Positions 8,661-17,326 of a stretch of 53,977 nucleotides of DNA are shown piece after piece. The stretch lies in assembly GCA_045661205.1 (NCBI GenBank), contig JAZRFE010000058.1, positions 1 to 53,977 on the forward strand, given 5' to 3'. The notes beneath the pieces were generated by a model. The model made no database searches. It saw only the letters and a program-made list of their open reading frames with translations, and was not told where the DNA came from. The translations under genes were made by a program, and so were the position numbers. The stretch comes from HGM04593 sp045661205 (GTDB lineage Bacteria > Bacteroidota > Bacteroidia > Bacteroidales > Bacteroidaceae). Numbering within the stretch: position 1 is the stretch's first letter; every line of letters starts with the position of its first letter.

Positions 8661-10643
8661 TTATTCTTTGTTGGTTGTCTCTCTGAATTTCTGTTGGTAG
8701 AATATCTCCAACAGCAGTTTGCGCGCTTTTATCATTTTCTCTACGGACTCTTTGTCTGTCGTCTCGGGAACGAGCAACTGTTTCTCGTTGTAGCTGTAAT
8801 AGTCGGAATTGTTCTTGGTGCTGTCGAGCAGGTTGTTTCCGATGGCAAGGTACTCTACACCCTCTTTTATGCACATGGGGGCGAGGGTGGGCAGAATGTC
8901 GTAGTGCGAGCCGTAGCGATGTGTCATCTCTCCTTTGTCCATTTTGTACGATCGGGGCAGGTAAAGATAAAGAGGCACTGCGCGCATATATTCATGTGGT
9001 ACTTTGTCGTAGTCGAGAATGCTGCGCACATTGTGGTCGCCCGTAACAAGTATTATAGTGTTGTCGGCGTGTGGCGACTCCTTGAAACGTGTAAGAAAAT
9101 CGCCAAGACACTTGTTGGCATATTGCGCTCCTATTCCATATTTGCGCAGCACATCCTTGTCGCCTGTGAGGTAGGGCGAGAGATACCACTCGTCGGTGAG
9201 TGGTGGCAGCTCCATGTTGTCGGGGTAGGTGAACGGCGGATGGTTTGTGGTGGTGAGCGCGAGTATGAACTGTGGCTTTCCGCTTTTTGCGCCACGTTCG
9301 AGGTGCTCGCCAATGTATTCATATAAAAACTCGTCGTAAACACCTATCGCGCTAGTGGTGCTGTTCTTTATCGTGTGCAGAATATTCTGACGGCCTATCA
9401 CCGTGTCGAAGCTTTGATAGGAGAGTCCTTCGAGCACATTCTCCCATGTGGGGTCCATGCCTGTGATGAATGCTGTGCTGTATCCGCTCTCTTTGAACGG
9501 ATAGGCTATCGAGGATTTGAATCCGCAGAAACGGTAGCGCGAGTTGAAGAACTTGTCATAAGGCATTGCAAGCGTTGTTGTTTCTATGGAGTAGATTGTG
9601 CCATTGCGCACCGATTGTATGTTGTCGAAGAGCATGTCCTCGGCAATGTGACTGCGCAACGAGCACAGCAGGTCGAGGCTTGCGCCTTTGTCCATTTCGA
9701 GCAGAAAACGGCTCCAGCTCTCGTTGAGGACAACAATTACATTGGGTGTTTTCTCCACTCCTGCGGCTTTTGTGAAGAGTGCATTCTCCACCTTCTCTTT
9801 ATTGTCGTTGCCTGTTGCGCTGCCCAAGGCTGCAGCCTCTATTGCCTCGTCGATGTTTGTGAATCCCGCTTTTTTTAGCAGTTTTTCGTCGCTCAGCAGT
9901 GCAAAACTGTTTTTACGCTCTTTATATGCTTTTTTTAGCAGGTATATGCAGTTGGGAACCGATTGGTTGATGTTCTCGTCGGTAGATACCATGAATGCCT
10001 CCACCTGCAATGTGTATTTTGTGACAGAGCCACGCATGAATATGAATGTCACTCCCGCAATGAGTATGCAAGCTATGACAGCCGAGGCGATGCTGTTCAT
10101 CCATTTGCGTGAGTCGATGCTTATGCGTCTGATATATTTCCCGGCGCAGAATATGAGAAATGCAACGATGAATATTCCTAACAGGATTTTCAAAATGGGG
10201 TAGTCCTGCCACATTGTTTGCAGCAGTCCTAACGGGCCTTCGTCGAAGAAGTCGAAGAATACGACATTGTAGCGACTGTTGAAGTTGCTGTAAAAGAAGA
10301 ATTCGGCACATACTATTGCCGACAGTATTGCGTACATTACCGAGAAGTACCATTGCATTGCATTTTTCAGTCGCGAGACTATGCCACTTTTCAGGAACGA
10401 TGTTATGAGAATAGCCAATATTGCGGGCAGCGAAATGTATGTGATAGCCTGTGTGTCGAATCGCCATGAGTTCCACAAGAATAGCGTTGTCGAGTCGCTG
10501 TGTTTGAATATTGTGTCGAGGGGGACTGTGTTTGCGAGGTGTGCGATTCTTGCAATGGCGAATATTGCTATCCCTATAAGTTGATACATCCACAGATGGG
10601 TGTACAGTGTCAGCAGTGAGGCTGTTGCATTGTTCTTTTGCAT
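8661..10643 (-). CDS. LTA synthase-like membrane sulfatase/phosphotransferase
   Basis: 660 residues. The first ~205 hold several membrane helices; the rest is an alkaline-phosphatase-fold extracytoplasmic domain. Residues matching the Staphylococcus LtaS catalytic set are visible: E308 in LNESWS, T349 in RNGTIYS as the likely nucleophile, and D536/H537 in TGDHNVRS. Family members transfer glycerol phosphate or phosphoethanolamine to envelope lipids or glycans. A Gram-negative Bacteroidales has no lipoteichoic acid, so modification of lipid A, capsule or another envelope glycan is more likely (inference). It starts with its own promoter (10667-10697) and ends at a strong terminator, so it is transcribed alone. 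Confidence 0.85.
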   Translation of the reverse strand: MQKNNATASLLTLYTHLWMYQLIGIAIFAIARIAHLANTVPLDTIFKHSDSTTLFLWNSWRFDTQAITYISLPAILAILITSFLKSGIVSRLKNAMQWYFSVMYAILSAIVCAEFFFYSNFNSRYNVVFFDFFDEGPLGLLQTMWQDYPILKILLGIFIVAFLIFCAGKYIRRISIDSRKWMNSIASAVIACILIAGVTFIFMRGSVTKYTLQVEAFMVSTDENINQSVPNCIYLLKKAYKERKNSFALLSDEKLLKKAGFTNIDEAIEAAALGSATGNDNKEKVENALFTKAAGVEKTPNVIVVLNESWSRFLLEMDKGASLDLLCSLRSHIAEDMLFDNIQSVRNGTIYSIETTTLAMPYDKFFNSRYRFCGFKSSIAYPFKESGYSTAFITGMDPTWENVLEGLSYQSFDTVIGRQNILHTIKNSTTSAIGVYDEFLYEYIGEHLERGAKSGKPQFILALTTTNHPPFTYPDNMELPPLTDEWYLSPYLTGDKDVLRKYGIGAQYANKCLGDFLTRFKESPHADNTIILVTGDHNVRSILDYDKVPHEYMRAVPLYLYLPRSYKMDKGEMTHRYGSHYDILPTLAPMCIKEGVEYLAIGNNLLDSTKNNSDYYSYNEKQLLVPETTDKESVEKMIKARKLLLEIFYQQKFRETTNKE

Positions 10644-10666
10644 ATTAGTGTATTTTTTTTGTACCT

Positions 10667-10697
10667 CAAAAATAATATTGACCGCGAGAATAACAAA
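10667..10697 (-). promoter_or_regulatory. Promoter of the LTA synthase-like gene
   Basis: On the minus strand: TTTG (10697-10694), 19 nt, TATTTTTG (10674-10667). The spacer contains one arm of the inverted repeat at 10681-10732. Confidence 0.55.
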
Positions 10698-10732
10698 ATA
10701 AATGTTTAAATAAATTTTGCTATTCTCGCGGT
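10681..10732. terminator. Long inverted repeat, likely M56-gene terminator overlapping the next promoter
   Basis: Arms ACCGCGAGAATA (10681-10692) and TATTCTCGCGGT (about 10721-10732) flank an AT-rich inner stem (CAAAAT with ATTTTG). The left arm lies between the -33 and -7 boxes of the downstream minus-strand promoter. The T-run is stronger in the plus direction, so terminator function for the minus strand is uncertain; an operator is the alternative. Confidence 0.5.
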
Positions 10733-10776
10733 TTTTGCTCTAACTGCGCAGATTACAACAGTTTATGCTGTTGTTC

Positions 10777-12465
10777 TTAATGCAGACGGAATGCTATGGG
10801 TACTGCGAATCTTACATTTACATTTTTGCCATCCTGTGTGCCGGGCTTCCATTTGGGCATTAAACTCACTACTCGCATTGCCTCTTTGTCGAGCGATTCG
10901 TTGCCTGTGCTTTTTGCTACACTGATATTGCTTACAGAGCCGTCGGCGTTTACCACGAACTTAATAATTGCTCTTCCTTCTGCCTTTTCTTCGCGAGCAT
11001 CTGCGGGGTATTTGGTGTTTAAGGCAAGGAAATTCATAAGCGCAACCGTGCCTCCGGGGAATTCGGGCATCTTTTCGCACATATCATATGTTTCGATGTT
11101 GGTTGTAAGGCTTACTGCCGCTGTTTTTACTACTTCTGCCTGTTCCTTTTTGTCGTTTGTTAAAATTTTCAACTTATAGGGGCGTGTAAGTTCCACTCTT
11201 ACTTTTTTACCACTCTGTGTGCCGGGAGTCCATTTGGGCATTGAGCTCACATGTTTTATTACTCCTTTGTCTATCTCTGCGTGGCCTGTGCTTTTTACAA
11301 CTTTTACGTTACTCACCGAGCCGTCGCTGTTTATCACAAATTGTACGACGGCGTTCTGTAATTTTACTGCTCCGGTTGGAGAGTCCATGGTTATTGATAA
11401 ATAATTTTCAAGTGCCTCTTCGCCACCCGGAAATTCGGGCATCTTTTCGCACACTTTGTAAATTATTTCACTTGTAGTGTCATTTTGTGCAAATGTTTCA
11501 CTACTTTTGTACAGGCTCGTTTTTTCGGTGGGCAGATTGTTGCCTACTGTCTCCTCGGGAGAGGCGAAAAGACTGAGCGTTAATGCCGCTGCGGGCAGGA
11601 TGTACAACGCTGTTGCACATCTCACTGGATTTGATCTTTTTTTCAACATCATGGTGATACGTTTTTTAAGTTTACTATGATTGAAGCTGTTGGCCAATGT
11701 GTAGGAAGCGTGGCCGACAGCTTTTCTTATTATAAGCATCGAGTATGATTTTACATCTTTTTTTCTCTTAAGCACGTAGGCATCAGCCTGAAATTCGTGC
11801 AGGTCTTTGAGGTCTGTCGATAGCATGTGTACAAAGGGGTTGAACCATTGCAGGCTTTCGGTTGCGGCGAGCAGCAGTATGTCCCACGAGTGGCGGTGGC
11901 GTATGTGCCCCTCTTCGTGCAGGATAATCTCTTTGCCGAATTTTTCGTAATCCTCTTGCGAGATTACTATGCTTCTCATCCAGCTATATGGGGCTGTTTC
12001 TGTCGCGTGACAATATATTGTGTAGTCTCTTTTTTCGTCTGTCCACAGTGTGCCGCGCTTGATGTTTCTTGTTATTCTGAATAGTTCGACGAGCTTTTTT
12101 GCTGCTACAATGAGCGTTACAATTATGTATGGCAGACACAGAAAATAGTAGATGGCATCTTGCGGGCTCATCTGTTTCGTCTCTATGGTTGCTGTGCTTG
12201 GCAGAGTGGTGCTCTGCTGCTTTCCTATGGAAATTGTTTCGGCTAAATATTCATATTCCTCGGTCGCGGGGATGTCTATGTGTAAGGCGGGAATGTCTAT
12301 GCAGGGTATTGCAAACGAAAGTAACATTGCCAGCAACAGGGTGGTGCGGTTGGTGCGAAAATGTGTTTCTCTTCGCATGAAAAGAATGTAGGGCGTGTAG
12401 AGCAGGGCAAGGGTTATTGCTGCTTTCAGCGCGTAGACGGCTGCTGCTGTTATTATTGCTTGCAT
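10777..12465 (-). CDS. M56 (BlaR1/MecR1-type) metallopeptidase with two TonB-C-like domains
   Basis: 562 residues. N-terminal membrane helices (about 8-60 and 105-125) frame the M56 peptidase region. The zinc motif HEEGH lies at residues 183-187, followed by a further helix near 305-325. In place of a penicillin-binding sensor there are two TonB C-terminal-type domains, each with an FPGG lead-in and DGSVSNV or DGSVSNI core (about 345-430 and 465-562). It lies 9 nt after a BlaI-type repressor gene, so the two form the usual sensor-protease/repressor pair. The inducer is unknown. The TonB-like domains suggest sensing at or linking to the outer membrane rather than beta-lactam sensing (inference). 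Confidence 0.9.
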   Translation of the reverse strand: MQAIITAAAVYALKAAITLALLYTPYILFMRRETHFRTNRTTLLLAMLLSFAIPCIDIPALHIDIPATEEYEYLAETISIGKQQSTTLPSTATIETKQMSPQDAIYYFLCLPYIIVTLIVAAKKLVELFRITRNIKRGTLWTDEKRDYTIYCHATETAPYSWMRSIVISQEDYEKFGKEIILHEEGHIRHRHSWDILLLAATESLQWFNPFVHMLSTDLKDLHEFQADAYVLKRKKDVKSYSMLIIRKAVGHASYTLANSFNHSKLKKRITMMLKKRSNPVRCATALYILPAAALTLSLFASPEETVGNNLPTEKTSLYKSSETFAQNDTTSEIIYKVCEKMPEFPGGEEALENYLSITMDSPTGAVKLQNAVVQFVINSDGSVSNVKVVKSTGHAEIDKGVIKHVSSMPKWTPGTQSGKKVRVELTRPYKLKILTNDKKEQAEVVKTAAVSLTTNIETYDMCEKMPEFPGGTVALMNFLALNTKYPADAREEKAEGRAIIKFVVNADGSVSNISVAKSTGNESLDKEAMRVVSLMPKWKPGTQDGKNVNVRFAVPIAFRLH

Positions 12466-12474
12466 GGTAGTTGA

Positions 12475-12846
12475 TTATTTGCTGTTGATGAGTTCTATAA
12501 GTTCGTCAATTTCTTCGCGTGAGAGATTTTCCTTGTCCACAAAGAATTTTATCATAGAGGTGCCCGAGCCACCGAAGAAAGAGTCCTGCACATCTTTCAT
12601 CACCATGCGTGTGTATTCGGCGCGGGTAATTAGCGGGTAGTATGTGAAGGTCTTTCCTTTCAGCTTGCGGTAGCCTACAAACTCTTTGTTGTAGAGTATT
12701 TTCAGGAATGTGGCCACTGTGCTGTATGCGGGCTTCGGCTCGTCGTAACGTTCGATGATGCTGTGGATGCATCCGCCACCATCAAGCTCCCACAGTATGT
12801 TCATCACCTGTATTTCGGCTTTTGTAAGTGTCTGGAATTTTTTCAT
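12475..12846 (-). CDS. BlaI/MecI/CopY family repressor
   Basis: 123 residues. The ATG at 12846 (MKKFQTLTKAEIQVMN) is preferred to the one 9 codons upstream because homologs begin here. It has a winged-helix DNA-binding half (TKAEIQVMNILWELDG, then AYSTVATFLKIL, typical of BlaI recognition helices) and a short C-terminal dimerisation tail. It probably represses its own operon and is cleaved when the adjacent M56 protease is activated (known for Staphylococcus BlaI/MecI, inferred here). The region upstream contains four TTAGATA repeats that could be operator sites. Confidence 0.9.
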   Translation of the reverse strand: MKKFQTLTKAEIQVMNILWELDGGGCIHSIIERYDEPKPAYSTVATFLKILYNKEFVGYRKLKGKTFTYYPLITRAEYTRMVMKDVQDSFFGGSGTSMIKFFVDKENLSREEIDELIELINSK

Positions 12847-12888
12847 ATTTGTTTTTCTGTTTCTTGTTGCCAAAGTAAATTTAAAAGT

Positions 12889-12978
12889 TTAGATATTTAA
12901 AATTTTAGATAAATTTTTTGCGGCCTTTCGATCTTATTTAACTTTTATTGTTAGATATTCTTTCGCAATTATTAGATA
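12889..12978. promoter_or_regulatory. Four TTAGATA repeats upstream of the BlaI-type gene
   Basis: TTAGATA at 12889, 12905, 12951 and 12972 in an AT-rich upstream region of about 130 nt. They do not match the staphylococcal TACA/TGTA operator. Possible binding sites for the BlaI-like repressor; inference only. Confidence 0.35.
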
Positions 12979-13007
12979 TTAACTATGTATTCGAAGATGA
13001 GTGCATA

Positions 13008-13051
13008 AAGTAAGAGCCGCTCCATCTGTAAAGATGAAGCGGCTCTTACTT
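13008..13051. terminator. Terminator after cstA
   Basis: 20-bp inverted repeat (13008-13027 with 13032-13051) with one mismatch or wobble and a 4-nt loop, 20 nt beyond the cstA stop on the minus strand. Confidence 0.8.
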
Positions 13052-13070
13052 GTCGATTGTATGTTTGAAT

Positions 13071-14528
13071 CTATTTTTTCATTTTCATTGCCATAATTAT
13101 GGTAATTACTATTGTCAGCACTCCTCCGAATATGTAGGCGAGGGCGCGGTTTTCCATTCCGAACATCATGGGCGAAATAAATATGTATGCCGAGCAGATG
13201 TAGGTCATGCCAATGGCGGGCAGCAGGGCTATCACAGCAGGTTTCTTGTTTTTTGCAAGGTAGCAGGTGATGCACCACAGGGTGATTGCCGCGAGTGTCT
13301 GGTTGGTCCATGCAAAGTAGCTCCATATTGTCTGGAAGGGTAGGGCAAAGATGATATAAAGACCTATCGCAAAGAGTGGCAGCGACACGTATATTCTCTT
13401 CATCAGTGGCTGCTGCGACATGTTGAACATGTCGGCTACTATGAGTCGTGCCGAGCGGAAGGCTGTGTCGCCCGAGGTTATTGCGCATGCTATTACTCCG
13501 AAAATTACGAGTCCTGCTACAAAGTTGCCAAGTGTGGTGGCCGAGATTATGTTCACGAGTGTGGCTGCGTTTCCGTTGTTTGCGGCGATTGCCTCGTTAA
13601 GGCCTTCGACGCCTCCCCAGAATGCCATGGCTATGGCTGCCCATATAAGCGCCACGATGCTCTCGGCTATCATTGCTCCGTAAAAGATGGGGCGACTCTG
13701 TTTCTCGTTAGTCATGCAGCGTGCCATCATGGGCGACTGTGTGGCATGAAATCCCGAAATGGCACCACAGGCGATGGTGGTGAAGAGCATGGGAACGATG
13801 GGGAATTTGTCGGCGTCGCTCTTCATGTTGGCGAGGTTGGTCAGTTCGGGGATTGTATATGTGTCGCTGTTGAAGAGCAGCACTCCCAATATTCCCATTG
13901 CCATTACCAACAGTGCTATGCCGAATATGGGGTAGAAACGGCCTATTATCTTGTCGATGGGTAGCAGTGTGGCGAGTATGTAATATATGAGTATAACCAT
14001 GAGGGTGATGAAAAGCTCCCACGATGTTCCTGCGAAAATTTCACTCGCTTCGAGCGTGGGTAGGGAGATATTCGATGCGACGAGGGCGGCGGGCTGTGAC
14101 ATGAACACTGCTCCTACAAGTACCATCAGCAGCACGGTGAACACTCGCATGAACATTTTGGTGCCGTTGCCCAGATATTTTCCAATAATTTCGGGAAGGC
14201 TCAGTCCGTTGCTCTTGAGCGAGATTACTCCGGCGATAAAGTCGTGCATGGCTCCCATGAAGATACCTCCGAGGGTTATCCACAGAAAGGCTACGGGGCC
14301 GTAGGCCGCGCCCAGCAGTGCGCCGAAGATGGGGCCGAGGCCTGCAATGTTGAGCAACTGTATGAGAAAGGTTTTCCAACGGGGCATGGGTATGTAGTCC
14401 ACTCCGTCGTACATGGTGGTTGCGGGGGTGGGCTTGTTGCCGTCGATGTCGCACACCTTTTCGAGGTATTTGCCGTATGTGAAGTAGGCGGTTATAAGTG
14501 CCGCGAGGCAGATGAGGAATGTTATCAT
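13071..14528 (-). CDS. cstA: Carbon starvation protein CstA-like transporter
   Basis: 485 residues, almost entirely membrane helices, with the CstA signatures near the N terminus (YGKYLEKV; DYIPMPRWKTFLIQLLNIAGLGPIFGA in pieces; HDFIAGVISLKSNGLSLPEI in pieces). It is the short form seen in Bacteroidetes, about 200 residues shorter than E. coli CstA, and lacks the C-terminal extension. E. coli CstA imports peptides and pyruvate during carbon limitation; the substrate here is inferred. The patatin gene lies 27 nt upstream on the same strand, so the two are probably co-transcribed from the promoter near 15451. Confidence 0.88.
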   Translation of the reverse strand: MITFLICLAALITAYFTYGKYLEKVCDIDGNKPTPATTMYDGVDYIPMPRWKTFLIQLLNIAGLGPIFGALLGAAYGPVAFLWITLGGIFMGAMHDFIAGVISLKSNGLSLPEIIGKYLGNGTKMFMRVFTVLLMVLVGAVFMSQPAALVASNISLPTLEASEIFAGTSWELFITLMVILIYYILATLLPIDKIIGRFYPIFGIALLVMAMGILGVLLFNSDTYTIPELTNLANMKSDADKFPIVPMLFTTIACGAISGFHATQSPMMARCMTNEKQSRPIFYGAMIAESIVALIWAAIAMAFWGGVEGLNEAIAANNGNAATLVNIISATTLGNFVAGLVIFGVIACAITSGDTAFRSARLIVADMFNMSQQPLMKRIYVSLPLFAIGLYIIFALPFQTIWSYFAWTNQTLAAITLWCITCYLAKNKKPAVIALLPAIGMTYICSAYIFISPMMFGMENRALAYIFGGVLTIVITIIMAMKMKK

Positions 14529-14555
14529 TTTTCTTTTTTTTTGTTTTATTGTAGG

Positions 14556-15419
14556 TTATATGTTATTTGTTTCAATTGCGATGTTGGCTGCACATTTGTA
14601 ACCTTCGTTATAAAGGTCGAGCAGTTTGCTTGTGTCGCGTTCCATGCGGCCGACAATTATAGGGCTTTCGGGGCGGATGACTGTCACTTTGCCGGCATCT
14701 TCAAGCTCTTCGACAAGTGCTATCTGTCGGTTGTACATTTCGTTGCGGTTGCGTATGGCCTCGCGCAGTTCGGGGTATTTGCGGTACATGAAGAATGGTA
14801 CCATGGTCTTTTTAGTGGGTTTGCGGTAGCCTTTGTTGCGTGTGAGCACCACCACATTGTTGTCGTAGCCAAGCTCCATGGCGCGTTCCAGGGGAATGGA
14901 GTCGGAAACACCTCCGTCCATCATGGGGGCACCGTCTACGCTGGCGATGGGACTGACGAACGGCAGGCTGCTCGAGGCTCTCACGATATCTATGATGCGT
15001 GTGGGGCTGTTTTTTTCTTCGAAGTAGCAGGCTTTGCCTGTTTCGCAACTTGTTGTCACCATTTCAAATCTTTCGTTTCGGGCCGCATAGGTTGCGTAGT
15101 CGTATGGGTATATCTTCTCGGGGATTGCGTGGAACAGCAGTTCAAAATCCATGATGTTTCCCTTGAGCAACAGATGCTTGAAACCTATATAATGGTGTTT
15201 TTCGAGTAGGTCGATGTTGCAGCATTTTGCTCTTCCTTGTTGGCCCGACATATATGAGAGTCCGTTGCAGGCACCTGCACTCACTCCTATTGTATAAGGA
15301 AAGCGTATGCCACGTTCCATGAAATTGTCAAGCACTCCGCTGGTGAATACTCCGCGCATTCCTCCGCCTTCGAGTATCAAGCCCGACGTGGGTGACAGTA
15401 TGATTTTCTTTTTTGTCAT
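14556..15419 (-). CDS. Patatin-like phospholipase
   Basis: 287 residues of the RssA/patatin family. It shows the oxyanion-hole glycine run LEGGGMRGVF (about 16-25), the nucleophile S47 in GVSAG, and the catalytic Asp D168 in DGGVSDS, so the Ser-Asp dyad is intact. No signal peptide, so cytoplasmic or inner-membrane associated. The C-terminal ~90 residues form the helical tail common to these bacterial patatins. It probably hydrolyses acyl esters of phospholipids or lysophospholipids. It is the first gene of a likely two-gene unit with cstA; no functional link is evident. Confidence 0.88.
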   Translation of the reverse strand: MTKKKIILSPTSGLILEGGGMRGVFTSGVLDNFMERGIRFPYTIGVSAGACNGLSYMSGQQGRAKCCNIDLLEKHHYIGFKHLLLKGNIMDFELLFHAIPEKIYPYDYATYAARNERFEMVTTSCETGKACYFEEKNSPTRIIDIVRASSSLPFVSPIASVDGAPMMDGGVSDSIPLERAMELGYDNNVVVLTRNKGYRKPTKKTMVPFFMYRKYPELREAIRNRNEMYNRQIALVEELEDAGKVTVIRPESPIIVGRMERDTSKLLDLYNEGYKCAANIAIETNNI

Positions 15420-15450
15420 TTGTGTTTTATCGAACTTTTATGATAGGGTG

Positions 15451-15458
15451 CAAATTTA
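15451..15458 (-). promoter_or_regulatory. -7 box for patatin-cstA
   Basis: Minus-strand TAAATTTG, 32 nt before the patatin start. No clear -33 TTTG at N19. Confidence 0.4.
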
Positions 15459-15498
15459 ATGTTTTTGTTTTTTTGTTGGTGGAATTTTCTGAAATAAT

Positions 15499-15529
15499 TT
15501 TGTTTTCAAGGTGCTTTGTGCTATTTTCG
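15499..15529 (+). promoter_or_regulatory. Promoter of the TatA-like/threonine aldolase unit
   Basis: TTTG (15499-15502), 19 nt, TATTTTCG (15522-15529); one deviation from TAnnTTTG. The 53-codon ORF starts 23 nt later, so this promoter would transcribe it first. Confidence 0.5.
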
Positions 15530-15552
15530 CCGATTGAAATTTTTACACAAAT

Positions 15553-15714
15553 ATGGTTGCATTTTTTATAATTCCGGTGTCGCTTACTCTTTCCGAGGCA
15601 ATAATGATATTGCTTCTTGTGCTTATCATATATTTCAGACACAATTTGGCCGAATTTTTGTGTAATGTGAGCAAGAGCTTGCGCAATTTCAGGGATGAAC
15701 TTAATGATGATTAA
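15553..15714 (+). CDS. Small membrane protein, TatA/Hcf106-like
   Basis: 53 codons, ATG at 15553 to TAA at 15712-15714. Residues 12-27 form one hydrophobic helix (SEAIMILLLVLIIYF), followed by an amphipathic, basic segment (RHNLAEFLCNVSKSLRNF) and an acidic end (RDELNDD). This is the TatA layout: short N terminus, one helix, amphipathic helix with an LPE-like LAE and a K-SL-F pattern. The usual FG hinge is absent (YF-RH instead), so it is a degenerate member or a look-alike. Support as a real gene: a promoter 23 nt upstream and a TAATG stop/start overlap with the next gene, indicating translational coupling. No tatC is in the window. It could be a divergent TatA or an unrelated small membrane protein. 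Confidence 0.5.
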   Translation: MVAFFIIPVSLTLSEAIMILLLVLIIYFRHNLAEFLCNVSKSLRNFRDELNDD

Positions 15715-16763
15715 TGAGTATGATACTATTTAATTCCGATTATATTGAGGGTGCGCATCCATCGATACTCGATGCTCTGGTGCGCACTAATTTCGAGCAG
15801 ACTCCCGGATATGGCGAGGATAGGTTCTGCGAAGAGGCACGCGAGATTATTCGCGAGCATTGTGGTAACAACGAGTTGGGAGTGCAGTTCCTTGTTGGTG
15901 GCACGCAGACTAATGTCACGGTCATTGATGCTCTACTGCGTAGCTATCAGGGTGTGATTTCGGCCGAAGGCGGACATATTAATGTGCACGAGACGGGTGC
16001 TCCCGAGGCTACGGGCCACAAGATTATTGCTCTTCCGTCGAACGACGGACGTCTGACGTTGCAGCAGATAAAGGATTGCTACTATGGGCATTGGAACGAT
16101 CCTGTGCACGAACATACTGTGCAGCCGGGAATGGTCTACCTTTCTTGTCCGGCCGAAAATGGTCTTATATATTCAAAAAAGGAATTGACCGAAATTTCGG
16201 AATTCTGCCGCGCAAATGGTCTTTATCTTTTTGTGGATGGTGCGCGTCTGGGTTACGGCCTTCAGGCTGAGGGTTGCGATGTCACGCTTGCCGACCTTGC
16301 ACGTCTGTGCGATGTGTTTTATATTGGTGGCACAAAGGTGGGAGCACTTTTTGGCGAGGCTGTTGTCTTTTCTGATAAAGAGATGCAGCGCAGTTTCCGC
16401 TACGCAATTAAACAGCATGGTGGAATGTTGGCCAAAGGTCGTCTCTTGGGTATTCAGTTTGCCGAACTTATGCGTGGAGGCAACGACTGCCTCTATTTTA
16501 AACTTGCGCGTCATGCCGATGCGCTTGCCATGCGTGTGCGCAATGCTTTCGAGCAGCGTGGAGTGCCTATGTGGGTGCCGTCGGTTACAAATATGCAGTT
16601 CCCAGCATTGACAAAGGCTCAGCAGCAGATGCTGGCCGAAAAATATCTTTTCGAGGTGTGGGGTAAATTTGACGACGAGCGCGACGTGGTGCGTTTCTGT
16701 ACAAGCTGGGCAACACGCGACGAGGCGGTGGATGCTTTGTGTAACGATATTATGTCTCTGTGA
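15714..16763 (+). CDS. ltaE: Low-specificity threonine aldolase
   Basis: 349 residues, a fold-type I PLP enzyme that cleaves L-threonine and L-allo-threonine to glycine and acetaldehyde. Recognisable blocks: FNSDYIEGAHPSIL at the N terminus, GGTQTNVTV (62-70), FVDGARLGYG (173-182) with the PLP-nitrogen Asp, and the Schiff-base lysine K208 in YIGGTKVGAL. The start at 15714 overlaps the preceding stop (TAATG); ATG at 15720 is an alternative that would remove MS. It is followed 2 nt later by the prolyl-tRNA deacylase gene and a terminator, so the unit is TatA-like ORF, ltaE, proX-like. The combination is not an obvious pathway. Confidence 0.92.
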   Translation: MSMILFNSDYIEGAHPSILDALVRTNFEQTPGYGEDRFCEEAREIIREHCGNNELGVQFLVGGTQTNVTVIDALLRSYQGVISAEGGHINVHETGAPEATGHKIIALPSNDGRLTLQQIKDCYYGHWNDPVHEHTVQPGMVYLSCPAENGLIYSKKELTEISEFCRANGLYLFVDGARLGYGLQAEGCDVTLADLARLCDVFYIGGTKVGALFGEAVVFSDKEMQRSFRYAIKQHGGMLAKGRLLGIQFAELMRGGNDCLYFKLARHADALAMRVRNAFEQRGVPMWVPSVTNMQFPALTKAQQQMLAEKYLFEVWGKFDDERDVVRFCTSWATRDEAVDALCNDIMSL

Positions 16764-16765
16764 TT

Positions 16766-17263
16766 ATGGAATCGGAAAAAATAAAGAAGGTGCTTGATTA
16801 TCTCGATAACAAGGGGTTTGTTTATGATTGGTACGAACATCCCGAGGCACCCACCATTGCCATTGCAAAGGCTCATTGGCGTCAGGATGGTTCCAAGCAT
16901 TGCAAGAATCTTTTCTTCAGAAACCACAAAGGCAACCGCCACTATCTTGTGGTGCTCGACTGTGAACAGGACCTCGACATTCACGATCTTGAACAGCGTC
17001 TGCATCAGGGCAAGTTGTCGTTTGCATCGCCCCCTCGCATGGAAAAGTATCTGGGAATAACTCCCGGTTCGGTGTCGCCTTTCGGTCTTATAAACGATAC
17101 GGAAAATCATGTTCATCTTTTTCTTGATGCGAATTTGCAGAAATACGACCTTCTGAGCTTTCATCCGAATGACAACCGCGCGACGGTGGTAATATCAAAA
17201 GAGGAATTTTCGCGTTATTTACAAGAAGTTGGTAATACTTTCGAGTATATTCAGCTCTATTGA
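16766..17263 (+). CDS. Prolyl-tRNA deacylase (YbaK/ProX family)
   Basis: 165 residues of the YbaK/ProX editing fold, which hydrolyses mischarged tRNA-Pro (Ala- or Cys-tRNA-Pro). Characteristic pieces are HPEAPTIAIA near the N terminus, CKNLFFRNHKG with the catalytic-pocket lysine, HYLVVLDCEQDLD, SFASPPRMEKYLGITPGSVSPFGL and a late VVISKEEF. Free-standing, not fused to prolyl-tRNA synthetase. The ATG at 16766, 2 nt after the ltaE stop, is preferred over an overlapping GTG at 16760. Cytosolic. Substrate (Ala versus Cys) cannot be decided from sequence. Confidence 0.88.
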   Translation: MESEKIKKVLDYLDNKGFVYDWYEHPEAPTIAIAKAHWRQDGSKHCKNLFFRNHKGNRHYLVVLDCEQDLDIHDLEQRLHQGKLSFASPPRMEKYLGITPGSVSPFGLINDTENHVHLFLDANLQKYDLLSFHPNDNRATVVISKEEFSRYLQEVGNTFEYIQLY

Positions 17264-17283
17264 CGCAATGATTAATATTTATG

Positions 17284-17326
17284 CGCATCCCCTTGTGAAG
17301 AAATTGGACTTTGCAAGGGGGTGCGT
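17284..17326 (+). terminator. Terminator of the ltaE unit
   Basis: 12-bp stem (17284-17295 with 17314-17325, one G-U) with an 18-nt loop and TTTGTT after it, 20 nt beyond the deacylase stop. Confidence 0.65.
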
